Positions 13,124-23,485 of a stretch of 64,000 nt of DNA are shown here, in pieces. Source of the stretch: Hetaerina americana (Eukaryota; Arthropoda; Insecta; Odonata; Calopterygidae). The stretch is taken from positions 322,501 to 386,500 of the forward strand of contig JAKTNV010000009.1 of NCBI GenBank assembly GCA_022747635.1. The letters are read 5' to 3'. Below the pieces are notes generated by a model. That model saw only the letters and a list, made by a program, of their open reading frames with translations, searched no databases and was not told the DNA's origin. Position numbers and translations under genes: made by a program. Every line of letters starts with the position of its first letter. Position 1 is the first letter of the stretch.

Positions 13124-13177
<54 letters not shown>
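13124..13177. repeat. (TA)n microsatellite
   Basis: About 54 bp of uninterrupted TA dinucleotides at the 5' edge of the PLE insertion. Confidence 0.95.
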
Positions 13178-13181
<4 letters not shown>

Positions 13182-13239
13182 CCTATATGGGTATGGGTGG
13201 GTAGGGGAGGTTTGGCGCAGGGAATTCTGGGAGGGAAAT

Positions 13240-13755
13240 TAAAGATAGTAGTACAGGGTGGGAATTTTGAAAGAAAGAGGAGAACTGTTTCCAATTTTAC
13301 ATGACAATGACGCGACCTCATCCTTACTACCCCAATGCCCATCTATCGCATACAGACGACCCGCCAGTCTCAAAAAAATTCTGAGATCCACCAATCCTTT
13401 GGTGCCCCCCCGTGTCAAATTTCCTAATACTTCCCCACTTGCAACCGCCCCCGATGATAAATTTGTCTACTTATTAGATCTACTCCCCTCTCCCTACATC
13501 CCCTCATTGCCCCCTCACCTCGTTCCCACGCTAATTGCCTCTCAAAAAATATTATTTATCTTTTATCATGCAAACATTGCACTTCCTTTTACATCGTCGA
13601 ATGCATTACCCCTTTATCCATTTTAATGAACAATCACCGGTACTCCTGCAATTCTGCTTCACTCTCTTCTCTTCCTATCCCTTCACACGCCAGTTCCCAC
13701 AACCTTTCATTCGACCAGTATTTTGCTCTTAGCATCCTAGAATCCCTACTGATTT
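13240..13755 (+). pseudogene. Penelope-like linker and GIY-YIG fragment
   Basis: One frame reads PSIAYRRPASLKKILRSTNP (about 13340-13400), the region between RT and endonuclease in PLEs. Another gives RMNNHRYSCNSASLSSLPIP (near 13620-13680) and then FDQYFALSILESL, matching the GIY-YIG region of the fragment at 32155-32430 almost word for word. Frameshifts separate the parts. The sequence stops at the shared AGAATCCCTAC point, where the mariner begins, so the extreme C-terminus and 3' tail are lost. Confidence 0.75.
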
Positions 13756-15030
13756 TTTCCCGCCGCTCCAGGCGCACCCAGCACCGCACTGACGGGCTGC
13801 GATTGGAGGGGGGTATGTTGGCAAGCGACGCTGAAAAAGGCAGTCGGCTCTGAGCTGTGGTGTAGTGAGGAGCTCTGTTAACGCGAACCTCCACGCTCGA
13901 CCCACGTCACGGAACGCGATGCCGAAGTTTTTGGAGCAGCGTTATTCCATCAAATTTGCGGTAAAGCTTGGGAAATCGTCTACCGAAACTGTCGGTATGA
14001 TTAACCAGGCTTACGGGGAGTCAGCCATGTCCAGAAACATGATCTTTCGGTGGCACAAGATGTTCGTGGAGGGCAGAGAAGAGGTCGACGACGAACCACG
14101 GCCTGGACGCCCATCAACGACACTCACCGACGAAAATGTGCGAAAAGTTCGCGATGTACTGAACTCTGATCGTCGTCTTAGTGTTCGGATGATAGCAGAG
14201 TAGTGTAATGTGCCAAAAACAATAGTGCACGAGATTATTAGGGAGCAATTACAGATGCGAAAAATTTGTGCAAAGTTGGTGCCGAAAGTGCTCAGTGATG
14301 ATCAAAGACTCAATCGTTTGGAAATCGCGACACAACTTGCGGATCACTGCAAAAATGATCCACATTTTTTAGAGAACGTTGTTTCGGGTGACGAGACTGA
14401 GTACGACCCGGAGTCGAAGAGACAAAGTGCGGAGTGGCACACCCCATCATCACCCCGTCAAAAGAAAGCTCGCATGAGCAAATCTCGGATCAAGGCGATG
14501 CTCATTGTCTTTTTTGACAAAAGGGGAGTCGTCCACTACGAATTTGTACCTGAACGACAAACTGTAAATGCTGCATTTTACGTCCAAGTGCTCGACAGGC
14601 TTCGAAAACGAGTCGCCCGCGTCCGGCCAGCGATCAAAAACATCTGGCGGCTGCATCACGACAATACGCCGTCTCACACCGCGCTTATCGTGTCGGACGT
14701 CTTGGCCAAGCACGGCGTGGCAACGCTGCCGCACCCGCCCTACAGCCCGGACTTGGCACCACCGGACTTCTTTCTGTTCACGAAGATAAAGAGGAGTTTG
14801 AAAGGAACGCGATACGGGACTTTGGACGCCGTCAAAGAGGCCGTGACGACGTGTCTTCGAGAGGTTCCCGATGATGCCTTCGCGGGAGCGTTCCAGGAAT
14901 GGGAACGCCGCTGGAACAAGTTTATCGACTCACAAGGGTCCTATTTTGAGGAATATTAGCTTAAGATATGTAAAAGTGTAATAAATATTTTTTCCTGAGC
15001 TCAGTACACTTATTTTCCGGACAAACCCTG
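13756..15030 (+). mobile_element. mariner element, 5' end missing
   Basis: The 3' terminus is clear: TTTTCCGGACAAACCCTG then TA (15031-15032). No matching CAGGGTTTGTCC terminus exists on the left, where the element abuts PLE sequence at about 13755. It contains a nearly full-length transposase gene. The missing 5' terminus should prevent transposition. Confidence 0.75.
13919..14959 (+). pseudogene. mariner transposase (DD34D), one stop and one small deletion
   Basis: This is a 346-codon frame starting at ATG 13919 (MPKFLEQRYSIKFAVKLGKS). It has an N-terminal paired helix-turn-helix region, the GRPST hinge, and the LVPKVL block that stands for the mariner WVPHEL motif. The catalytic residues are Asp in SGDET, Asp in HHDN, and Asp in PPDFFLF, with 34 residues between the last two, as in mariners. 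Defects are an in-frame TAG at 14201-14203 (codon 95) and a loss of about three residues directly after SGDET, where other mariners have W-V-Y. The rest is open to the stop at 14957-14959. It is young but inactive. Confidence 0.9.
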
Positions 15031-15092
15031 TATATGTATATATATATATATATATGTATATATTTATATATATGTATGTATATATGTATCAT
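15031..15092. repeat. (TA)n microsatellite, interrupted
   Basis: TA-rich tract with TG interruptions, forming the 3' edge of the PLE insertion just before the 19-bp direct repeat. Confidence 0.9.
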
Positions 15093-15316
15093 ATATTTCT
15101 TGGGAATGATAATTGAGGTTGTTTCCCGTTGCTTTCCTCAGTAGTTTTTTTAACGTGACACCATTACTTACTGGCCGTCCCACTGGGGTCAGACGCCATT
15201 GCAGCCCAGGAGCAATTATTATTACTCCCGCCAGCACAGCTATAGTGGTCATTGGAAGGCACAAGCCCTTCCACCACGTCAAGGCTGTAGTCCCGGGAGG
15301 GATGCTTGCAACCCCT

Positions 15317-15621
15317 TGTCAGTCAGCCATGGGGTTGCAAGCATTGCTGGGAGAATTAGAAATTCAGTGCGACAGGTATAGAATGAAAATCAATATTAAT
15401 CAAACAAAGGTTATGCTATTTTCTAGAAAGAAAAAGGCTTATCTAAACATTGAAATAGGAAGGCAAAAACTAGAGCAGGTAGAACAGTTTACGAATTTCG
15501 GAAGTGTTTTGGATCAACACGGTCAAAGTAGTAGGGACGTAAGGAGAAGAATTGCGATAGGCAAAGAGGCTTTTACAAGGAGGAGGGAGTTGATGATGGG
15601 GACGTTGAGTAAAGATATCAA
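15317..15621 (+). pseudogene. RTE-like LINE RT thumb, 5' side of CR1 insertion
   Basis: The plus strand encodes LLGELEIQCDRYRMKININQ, then TKVMLFSRKKKAYLNIEIGR and RRRIAIGKEAFTRRRELMMG, the region after the RT catalytic box. It matches 41160-41460. It ends at TLSKDI, and the coding sequence resumes after the CR1 at 20426 with KKRLVNT. The 5' boundary at about 15317 is an inverted junction with the minus-strand 5' half of the LINE. Confidence 0.8.
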
Positions 15622-16078
15622 TCTGGCTGGCGGGGGATATGGACCTGCCTACTGAGCGCTCCTGGTAACCGGTTTGACCCACCAGAGACTACCTGCCTGC
15701 CAGCTTGATTCTTGGTGCTTTTGGTTTTACTGAAGTGTAGTGTCAACGTATACGTGCTTCGTTTATATAGTTTTCGTTTTTGTGTGTGGTTTATTAACCG
15801 TAGTGTGCGGAAGTAGTAATTTATTTTAGTGGATTGTGGTGGTTTTTGTCCTTCGCCACTGATTGGTGACCGGTGAGTGCTTTCCTTTTTCTTACTATCT
15901 TTTTTTTTGGTCCTCTGAAAACCAGACCTTACTCAAGCATCGTTTTTTCCACTTAGGCTTCATATTCAATTCCAAATCGTAACTTATTGTTTCAGCTAAA
16001 TTTAGCTAACCCCTTTCAGAAATTTTACCATAGTGTATACAGGTTAGCTTTTGTTGGGAACTCGGTAGTTAAATTAGG

Positions 16079-17081
16079 ATGGCTTCATCCAGGTCCCCTG
16101 TTGCCATGCTCGAAGGCACTGGCGAATGCGCGGCTTTAAGGGCCCGTATAGTCATGCTGGAGAGAATTGTATGGGAGCTTCGACTGGAGATCACCGGCCG
16201 GAGGGCTCCCCTCAGGAGAGATGGTGCTCAGGGTGGGAATACGAAAACCCGCCACGCCCATAGGGGTGCACGGATTCGTCCGAATGCAACACGTGGCTGG
16301 GCGATTAGGGACCTACCCCGTGTCCCATCTCTCAACGAGGGAGTGTCTCACGTCCGTAGGTCGGACGATTGGAGGGTCGTCTCTCGGGGCAAGGGGAAGG
16401 TAACGCTGCGGCGTGGATTGGACTCTGCGGAGGCAGATACCATCCCCGTCTCCAACAGGTACCAGGTGCTGTAGGATGACAGCACCACCGCACCTGCAGC
16501 CCCTACCCCTACTCCGAGGGCACTGCCTAGGGTAAGGCATCAGCGCTCGGGAAGGGAGGGAACCGTTATATTAGGTAGTTCCAATGTCCGGCGTATAATG
16601 AATCCGCTGCGCCGCCGAGTCCAACAGGAGGGAGGTGTTGGATTCTTGTCGCCCTGGTGTATACCAGGCGACGCTGGCGGTAAAGGCGGCCGTCAGTAAT
16701 ACGGGCTGCTCCAAGCTACGCATTGTGGCTCATGTCGGGACAAACGACGCCTCGGAACGTGGATCTGAAGAGATCCTGCGCTCCTTTAAGGAGATGCACT
16801 CGGAGGTGAAACGAGTCGAGGCAGAGTTGAAGGTCCCAATTAAATTAAGTATATGTAGTATTTTGCCGCGTGTAGACCGCGGAAGGCTCGTTTGGAGCCG
16901 CATTGAGGGTTTAAATCAGAGATTGCTGGGATTTTGCCGGGGAATCGGAGCGGACTTCGTTGATCTGAGGCCCGTCCTCTCATCGTGTCGGGTACCCCAT
17001 AATCGCTTCGGGGTCCATTATACTGCCGAGGCATCGCGGTTGGTAGCGCGTAGGTTACACGAACACGTTTCGAGGGTTTAG
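16079..17081 (+). pseudogene. CR1 ORF1, SGNH esterase-like
   Basis: Begins MASSRSPVAMLEG with a possible short coiled coil (ALRARIVMLERIVWELRLEI). The basic middle region ends at a TAG (16472-16474); the 45.7-kb copy has Ser at that position. The esterase-like part follows. Block I is ILGSSNVRR (about 16570-16600). After a frame change near 16625-16640 come block III VGTND (about 16735-16750) and the final FGVHYT block (about 17005-17025) containing the conserved His. In CR1 elements this ORF1 domain is a known SGNH-hydrolase relative. The same frame change is present in the 45.7-kb copy. Confidence 0.8.
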
Positions 17082-17221
17082 CATAGCTGGTAGGCAAGAG
17101 CGTAGGTCATATATTGGGAAAAATAAAGTAGAATCCAGCGCTTTTTGTCCATTCAGGTCAGGTAATGCCTCTCAAATCCCCAAAAAATTGAACAAACAAA
17201 CACTTGCGTTAAAACAACATA

Positions 17222-20135
17222 TAACCCACGTAAATTTAATAAAATTGGTGCCTCTACATACATAACAGATAGCAATGCAAGTGAATATAATTCTTTTGTC
17301 TCTGTTCACCACGAATCGTCTCAAAACAGATTTGTTAGCGTACATAAAACCGAAAAACAAGAAGTTATTAGCCATATTAAAGTTATAACATTAAACTGCC
17401 GTAGCATTGGAAACAAAATATCGGATATTGAACATATTTTTGTCAGTACAAACGCAGACATAGTAGTTGGAACGGAAAGTTGGCTCACGGGAGATATAGC
17501 AAACAATGAGGTTTTTCCAAACGCCTTCACAATTTACAGAAGCGACAGACCGAATAGGTTGGGTGGGGGAGTATTCATTGCAGTAAAGTCACATCTTAGT
17601 AGCCAACGTTATGAATGCGACGTAGATGACATAGAAAGCGTTTGGTGCAACATTAAGGACTACAACGGCAGAAGCCTATTCGTGTGTTCATTTTATAGAC
17701 CCCCAGATTCTAACACAGATGTCCTACACAAGCTCGACGAACAAATATCCACTATCAGCAGCAGACAAAGCAACAGTATTACTATAATCGCTGGTGACAC
17801 AAATCTACCGTCAATTGACTGGGACAACTACTGCGTAGGAAAATCTGCCAAAAACAGAGATTCATGCCAAGAACTCCTTCATATATTCACAAAACACTCC
17901 TTAGAACAAATTGTTAAATCACCAACACGGGGCCAAAGCATACTAGACATCTTTGCGACATCTAAGCCCGAAATCATTACTAACATTGAAATAATAGACG
18001 CAATCAGTGACCATAAGGCTATTCTTGTAGAGTTAAAAACTAAGTTCGTAAAAATAACCAAAGAAAAGCGTAAAATATACCTATATACCAAGGCAAATTT
18101 TAACGGACTAAGAGAATATTTAAAGATAAAATTACCAGAATACAAGACAAAAACACTGACAAACAATACAGAGAACACTTGAAATTATTTCTTAAATATT
18201 GTACGCGAAGGAATGAAGACGTACATCCCGTCCAAACTCAAATGCGACAGTAAGGAGCCTAGATGATACAACGGGGAAGTCAGATCGGCATTAAGAAGGC
18301 AAAGAAAGCTACAGTCAAATTTCAAAAAGAGTTTAAAAAGTGACGATATAGTTTATATGAATACATGCCAACAGAAATTAAAAGAATGTCGTAGTAAGAC
18401 GAAAAGTATTATGCGCACAGCACTACACTCTTTTAAATCTGAAATGCTTAGCAAATATCTTGAGGAAAATCCAAAGTCATTCTGGTCCTATGTTAGGGAA
18501 ATACAGGGTAAACGTCCCACTGTTCACTCTTTGAAGACTGAAAATGGAGAAATCATTACAGATAGCGTGAAAAAGGCAAATATTTTAAATCATTTTTTCC
18601 AGAGCGTCTACAACAAAAACACAAACGCACCAAATGATCCTCCACACCCACCCGGGGAACACATGAGCGATCTTACACTGACCAAGCAGGGAATAGTACA
18701 TCTGCTCCGCAGTATCAAAGCACACAAGGCACCTGGTCCGGAAGAAATACCTGATAGAATATTAAAGGAATTAGCTGAAGACATTGCCCCATTTTTACAT
18801 ATTGTTTTTCTAAAATCGATAGAAGAAGGCTCAGTGCCTCGCGACTGGAAGCTAGCCCATATAACTCCCATCTATAAAGGCGGCGATAGGGATAAACCAA
18901 CCAATTACCGACCCATTTCTTTAACATCGATCTCTTGTAAAATATTGGAACACATTATTGTCACTAACATTATGAGATTTCTTGATAGTAGGAAAACACT
19001 AATCCACAACCAGCACGGATTTAGGAAAAGCAGATCTTGCGAAACATAACTTGGTCTCTTCATTCACGATATACTTAGATCGGGAGAAAACAACACACAA
19101 GTCGATGCAGTATTCCTGGATTTCAAAAAAGCCTTCGACAAAGTCCCACACAGTAAATTGTTACATGAACTTAAATACTATGGGATCAATGAGAAAATAA
19201 TTAATTGGATTAGAGACTTCTTGTCAAACCGCAAACAAATAGTAGTCATAGATGGGTTGTGCTCAACAGAGAGAGATGTTACTTCGGGCGTCCCCCAGGG
19301 ATGTGTAATAGGGCCTCTTCTGTTCTTAATATACATAAATGACTTAAGCACACACGTTAGTAGCAATCTAAGGTTATTTGCTGACGACACGGTGATATAC
19401 AGGGAAATAAGGAGCCAACTAGATCGCGAGCTACTCTCTAGAGACTTAGACAATATCTCGGAATGGTGCAATAAATGGGGATTAAAACTTAATATAGATA
19501 AATGCGCAGTTTTGAAATTTAGGAATAAAGGAAGCGAGGAACAGGATATAAACTACAAAATAGAGGGTTCAGTATTGACTACAGCAAATCAAGTTAAATA
19601 TTTGGGGGTTGTTCTAACACCACACCTTTCATGGGGAGCAGATATCAGGACAATATGCGGATCAGCTTGAAAGAAACTTGGCTTCATTAAACGGGTGGTG
19701 GGGAAATGTAATGAAAAAGTTAAAGAGAGGTGTTATTTTGCTCTAGTTAGACCTCATTTGGAATATGCCGCAAGTATTTGGGATCCGTGGGAGAAAATTT
19801 GGCAAAACGTATTAGATAATGTCCAGAGAAAATCCGCTAGATTCGTTAAAAATTGTTACGATAAGAACACAAGTGTGACAGGTCTCTTTGGGGAATTAGG
19901 CTGGGAACCACTTGAAGTGCGGAGAGAACAAGCGAGGCTTAGACTTTTAGAAAGGTTCAGAACAAACGAGTTTAACTAGGACACTGAAGGAATTATAATG
20001 GCCCCACACTACTTAGGTGGATCAGACCACAAAGATAAACTAAGGGAGATAGATTCCAGGACAGATAGGTACAAATACTCATTCTTTCCCCGAACAATCA
20101 GAAATCATAATAGTAAGAAACCGAATGCATTTTAG
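17222..20135 (+). pseudogene. CR1 ORF2: endonuclease-reverse transcriptase with five internal stops
   Basis: A single reading frame runs throughout. The N-terminal endonuclease shows TLNCRSIGNK (about 17388), TESWLTGD (about 17475), FVCSFYRPP, IIAGDTNLPSIDW (about 17787-17825) and SDHKAI (about 18006). RT follows: APGPEEIPDRILKELAED, NYRPISLTSISCKILE, VFLDFKKAFDKVPH, TSGVPQGCVIGPLLFLIYIN, and the catalytic FADD at 19377-19388. The C-terminal block has ALVRPHLEYAASIWDP and PRTIRNHN. Internal stops are at 18180 (TGA), 18264 (TGA), 19047 (TAA), 19668 (TGA) and 19977 (TAG). The first three are Trp, Trp and Gln in the 43-kb copy. The start position is inferred from where the open frame begins. Confidence 0.9.
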
Positions 20136-20425
20136 AAATATTGAAAACATTGAATTTACAAGTCGGAACAAAATTAAACACTATAGAGAGGTTAGGTATA
20201 CTTTCAGGTGCATGTGTATGTAAGGTGTAGATTGAGTGTTTGCATGTGTGTGGGGTGTAAGTGTTCATGCATGAATTTATGCCAAGTTTTTTTTTTAATA
20301 TATGATTTTGTGGTTATTGCATGTGGTTTTTTTTTCTCTTTCTTTTCTAAATTACGGGTGGTGTCCTAACACCCCCCGCCACACGCCCTTGCGGCGGCTT
20401 GCGGGGTATTAAGTAGATGTAGATG
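20136..20425 (+). other. CR1 3'UTR with terminal hairpin and AGATGT repeats
   Basis: Includes a T-rich stretch, then CACCCCCCGCCACACGCCC and a GC hairpin, ending GTAGATGTAGATGTA. Related tails occur at 47348-47500 (inverted) and 53640-53712. In CR1 elements the 3' end is the signal read by the RT. Confidence 0.8.
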
Positions 20426-20840
20426 TATCAAGAAAAGACTCGTAAACACTTTGATATGGAGCGTAGCTATGTACGGCGCGGAAACATGGTCATTGAAACA
20501 GGAGGATTGATGTAGACTGGAGGCTTTTGAAATGTGGGTGTGGAGAAGAATGGAGAAGGTGAAATGGGCTGAGAAGAAAACAAATGATGAAATACTTGAT
20601 ATGGTGGGCGAAGAGAGGGGTTTACTGCGAGATATCCTAGGGTGGCAGGAAAAGTGGCTGAAGGGGGTATTGACCGGCAGCGGGATGTTGAAGACTGTAA
20701 TTGAGGGGAGAATGTTAGGCAAACGAGGAAAGGGAAGAAAAAGGATAGGGATATTGGACGGGATGAAGGGAGGAAGAAAGTACTCAGAGATAAAGAGGAA
20801 CCTGATACAGAGTAGGAAACTGGATTTTGTGTTTTGTTAG
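20426..20840 (+). pseudogene. RTE-like LINE C-terminal tail, 3' side of CR1 insertion
   Basis: Resumes the frame broken by CR1 with KKRLVNTLIWSVAMYGAETW, an internal TGA, then EAFEMWVWRRMEKVKWAEKK and KTVIEGRMLGKRGKGRKRIG. Ends about 20840 (SRKLDFVFC). The upstream part is at 15317-15621. Confidence 0.8.
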
Positions 20841-22245
20841 GAATCACAAAATGTTTTATTTAGTAGCTGTGTTCATCCAAAAACTACCTTTACCGGTAGA
20901 TTCCCTTAAAATTATAATACTTATCTATTTCTCTTTGGCCTCTGTAAAGGCATACCTCCTTCTTAAGGATCCAAATATTAAGATATCGTTGCTCTCCTTG
21001 TTTCTGAGAATCCATCTCAGTCGGGGCGAAGGATAACAATGAGCGGGGGCAAAGTGGTTGCGCGGGAGGGAAGGGAGAAGGCGAGGCGGTATCCAGCCCC
21101 ACACCACCTCCCACCCTGCAACACCTTCCCCCCCGCAACCCGCTCCCCTCACACCATTTCTCCTTTCCCGTCAGCCCTCCGCGATTAATACACGAAGGCG
21201 ACTTTGCGGACCATAGCAACAATAAAAACCTTCTCTTAATAACTTACCTAAGTAGGAGTGCATTGCAAATATTATTATGACGCGGCCGAGGCATCATATT
21301 TCTTAAAAAGTACGATACACTCACATTAGTCGAGGAGAAAAAAAACCCAAAATGCAAATCCCAAAGCTTTTTGGCGCCAGCACCGCAAATTGCCTATTTG
21401 GTAATTGCACGACGGACGCACTGACACACACTCCCTCAAAATGGCTGACGTTTTCTCTTTACCTTTAGAATGAGGGTTATGCTATTTTGAATTGACAACT
21501 GCCGTGGAGATGCATTCCCTTTGCTGAAGTATCTCTGAGGTAGTTCACTGCACCGGAGGTTATCACAATTAATAAATGGTCTCTCTATTTTAAAACTAGG
21601 AACAGGACGAATTGAATTTAGCCCACGCTGACGGCCATTAAAATATGTTTCATGTAACTCCTTTATCAATGGACGAAAGATTACTGCAACGTTTAAATTT
21701 ATAATTGGGCAAGGTAACTTCAAAAACACTGCCGGTAAATCACTATTTTTCCATGGAAGTACACTATAACACTATTTCCGTCATATATTCCTCTCGGGTC
21801 TACAGCGATGAATATCCTTGGTTTGGCCACGGAGACAATATCTACAAGACAAATAGCCGCTAAAGAATAACATCGACTGAAATTCAATAGTAATTGGCAG
21901 TCTAATGAGTGATGAATGAGCAAGCCTATAGGATAGCGCACACTTCACACGTTTCTTTTCAATGCAATCCATGAATTGGAATTGCCAAAGGGACACACTT
22001 AGGGTTAGTAAGCAAAGGTGCCTGAGGAGTGTTCAGCTTCTCCAGAGAAGAACACGACGAACTTGGAACAATTTTTTATTTTACGTCGAAAGTTAAGACT
22101 GCAGTCCTCTTTGAACACGATCCTTGGAAGCAAGGCTATCAATACAAATAGAATCCACTACTACGCGAAGAAAACACAATTACCCAATTCAAGGAATTAA
22201 CTGCGGTATCCGCTCCAATTCGGAGGAGGATCATCCGGTGAATGC
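20841..22245. other. no recognisable gene
   Basis: Contains a GC-rich patch at about 21010-21190 and otherwise AT-rich sequence. No element or gene identified. Confidence 0.5.
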
Positions 22246-22974
22246 GAACGAGAGATATAGGCAGGGAGAGGGATAGGGAGAGACAGGAGAAAAGAGGGAA
22301 CGAGAGGGAGAGGAAAAGCGAGGGAGAGAGAGAGGGAGAGACAGGAGAAGAGAGGGAACGAGAGGGAGAGGAAAAGCGAGGGAGAGAGAGAGGGAGAGAG
22401 AGAGGGAGAAAGAGAGAGAGGGAGAAAGAGAGAGAGGGAGAAAGAGGAGAGAGAGAATAGAGAGAGAGGGAGAGAGAGGAGAGAGAGATGGATTGAGAGA
22501 GGGAGACAGAGAGAGAGAGATGGATTGAGAGAGGGAGACAGAGAGAGAGAGAGACTGAGAGGTGAGAGAGAGAGACTGGGATGTAGGGAGACAGATATGG
22601 CGGGGGAGAAATTGAGATATGGAGGGGGAGAGAGGGGAGAGGAGTAAGGGGGGAGAGAGAGAGTAGAGAGAGAGAAAGAGAGCGGAGAGAGAGAGGGAGA
22701 GAGAGGAGAGAGAGAGAGAGGGAGAGGAGTAAGGGGGGAGAGAGAGAGTAGAGAGAGAGAAAGAGAGCGGAGAGAGAGAGGGAGAGAGAGGAGAGAGAGA
22801 CGAGAGAGAGGAGAGAGAGAGGAGAGAGAGACGAGAGAGAGAGGAGAGAGAGGAGAGAGAGGAGAGAGAGGAGAGAGAGAGGAGAGAGAGAGGAGAGGAG
22901 AGAGGAGAGCGAGAGGAGAGAGAGAGGAGAGCGAGAGGAGAGAGAGAGGGAGAGAGAGGAGGAGAGAGGAGAGA

Positions 22975-23005
<31 letters not shown>

Positions 23006-23485
23006 GAGAGAGAGAGGAGAGAGAGAGGAGAGAGAGAGGAGAGAGAGAGGAGAGAGAGAGGAGAGAGAGAGGAGAGAGAGAGGAGAGAGAGAGGAGAGAG
23101 AGAGAGAGGAGAGAGAGGAGAGAGAGAGGAGAGAGAGAGGAGAGAGAGAGGAGAGAGAGAGGAGAGAGAGAGGAGAGGAGAGAGAGGAGAGAGAGAGGAG
23201 AGAGAGAGGAGAGAGAGAGGAGAGAGAGAGGAGAGAGAGAGGAGAGAGAGGAGAGAGAGAGGAGAGAGAGAGGAGAGAGAGAGGAGAGAGAGAGGAGAGA
23301 GAGAGGAGAGAGAGGGAGAGAGAGAGGGAGAGAGAGAGGGAGAGAGAGGGGGAGAGATAGAGAAAGTGGGTGAAGTAGAGAGAGAGAGAAAGAGAAAGAT
23401 GGGGGAGAGGGTTGGGGGGAAAGAGAGAGAGGGAGAAAGAGGGATAGTGAAGGAGACAAAGAGAGACAGAGGGTGAGAGAAGAGG
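22246..23485. repeat. (GA)n-rich purine tract, 1.2 kb
   Basis: Almost pure purine on the plus strand, built of GAGAGAGG- and GAGA-type units with larger imperfect periods. For example, a block of about 100 bp around 22640-22700 recurs at 22720-22790. The opposite strand keeps a long Leu/Ser/Pro reading frame open only because the repeat lacks stops. Long polypurine mirror-type tracts can form triplex DNA. Confidence 0.95.

Larger units (their letters stand above)
13116..15097 (+). mobile_element. Penelope-like insertion carrying a mariner, 19-bp TSD
   Basis: The segment is flanked by the 19-bp direct repeat TCTTGGGAATGATAATTGA (13097-13115 and 15098-15116). The surrounding LINE 5'UTR is continuous once the segment is removed (compare 39950-40050 in reverse). 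Inside are (TA)n, a PLE coding remnant, a mariner lacking a clear 5' terminus, and a second (TA)n. (TA)n at both edges recurs beside other PLE pieces in this window. Confidence 0.75.
11130..15316 (-). mobile_element. RTE-like LINE, inverted 5' half (5'UTR + endonuclease)
   Basis: Read on the minus strand. It runs from a 5'UTR (15316-15117 and 13115-12946, split by an insertion) into an apurinic-type endonuclease. The endonuclease starts near 12942 with VRIGTWNVRTM, continues with LDILGLCEVRWK, and reaches the linker before RT near 11130 (KPWITDEMITKMDERRK). The 5'UTR, including a GCTCGGCCCAATCGGCCGAG palindrome and CCCGGCAGCGGG, is homologous to 39720-40160. A SINE composite (11591-12176) and a PLE/mariner block (13116-15097) are inserted. 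The plus-strand 3' part of what may be the same element begins at about 15317. Confidence 0.7.
15622..20425 (+). mobile_element. full-length CR1 non-LTR retrotransposon
   Basis: A 4.8-kb unit interrupts LINE coding sequence, with a possible 6-bp target duplication TATCAA (15616-15621 and 20426-20431). It contains a 5'UTR of about 460 bp, ORF1 (esterase-like), ORF2 (endonuclease plus RT) and a 3'UTR. The 3'UTR has a GC-rich hairpin (CGCCCTTGCGGCGGC) and ends in short AGATGT repeats, as expected for CR1. Most CR1 copies are 5'-truncated, so completeness is notable. Several nonsense changes make it inactive. Confidence 0.85.
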
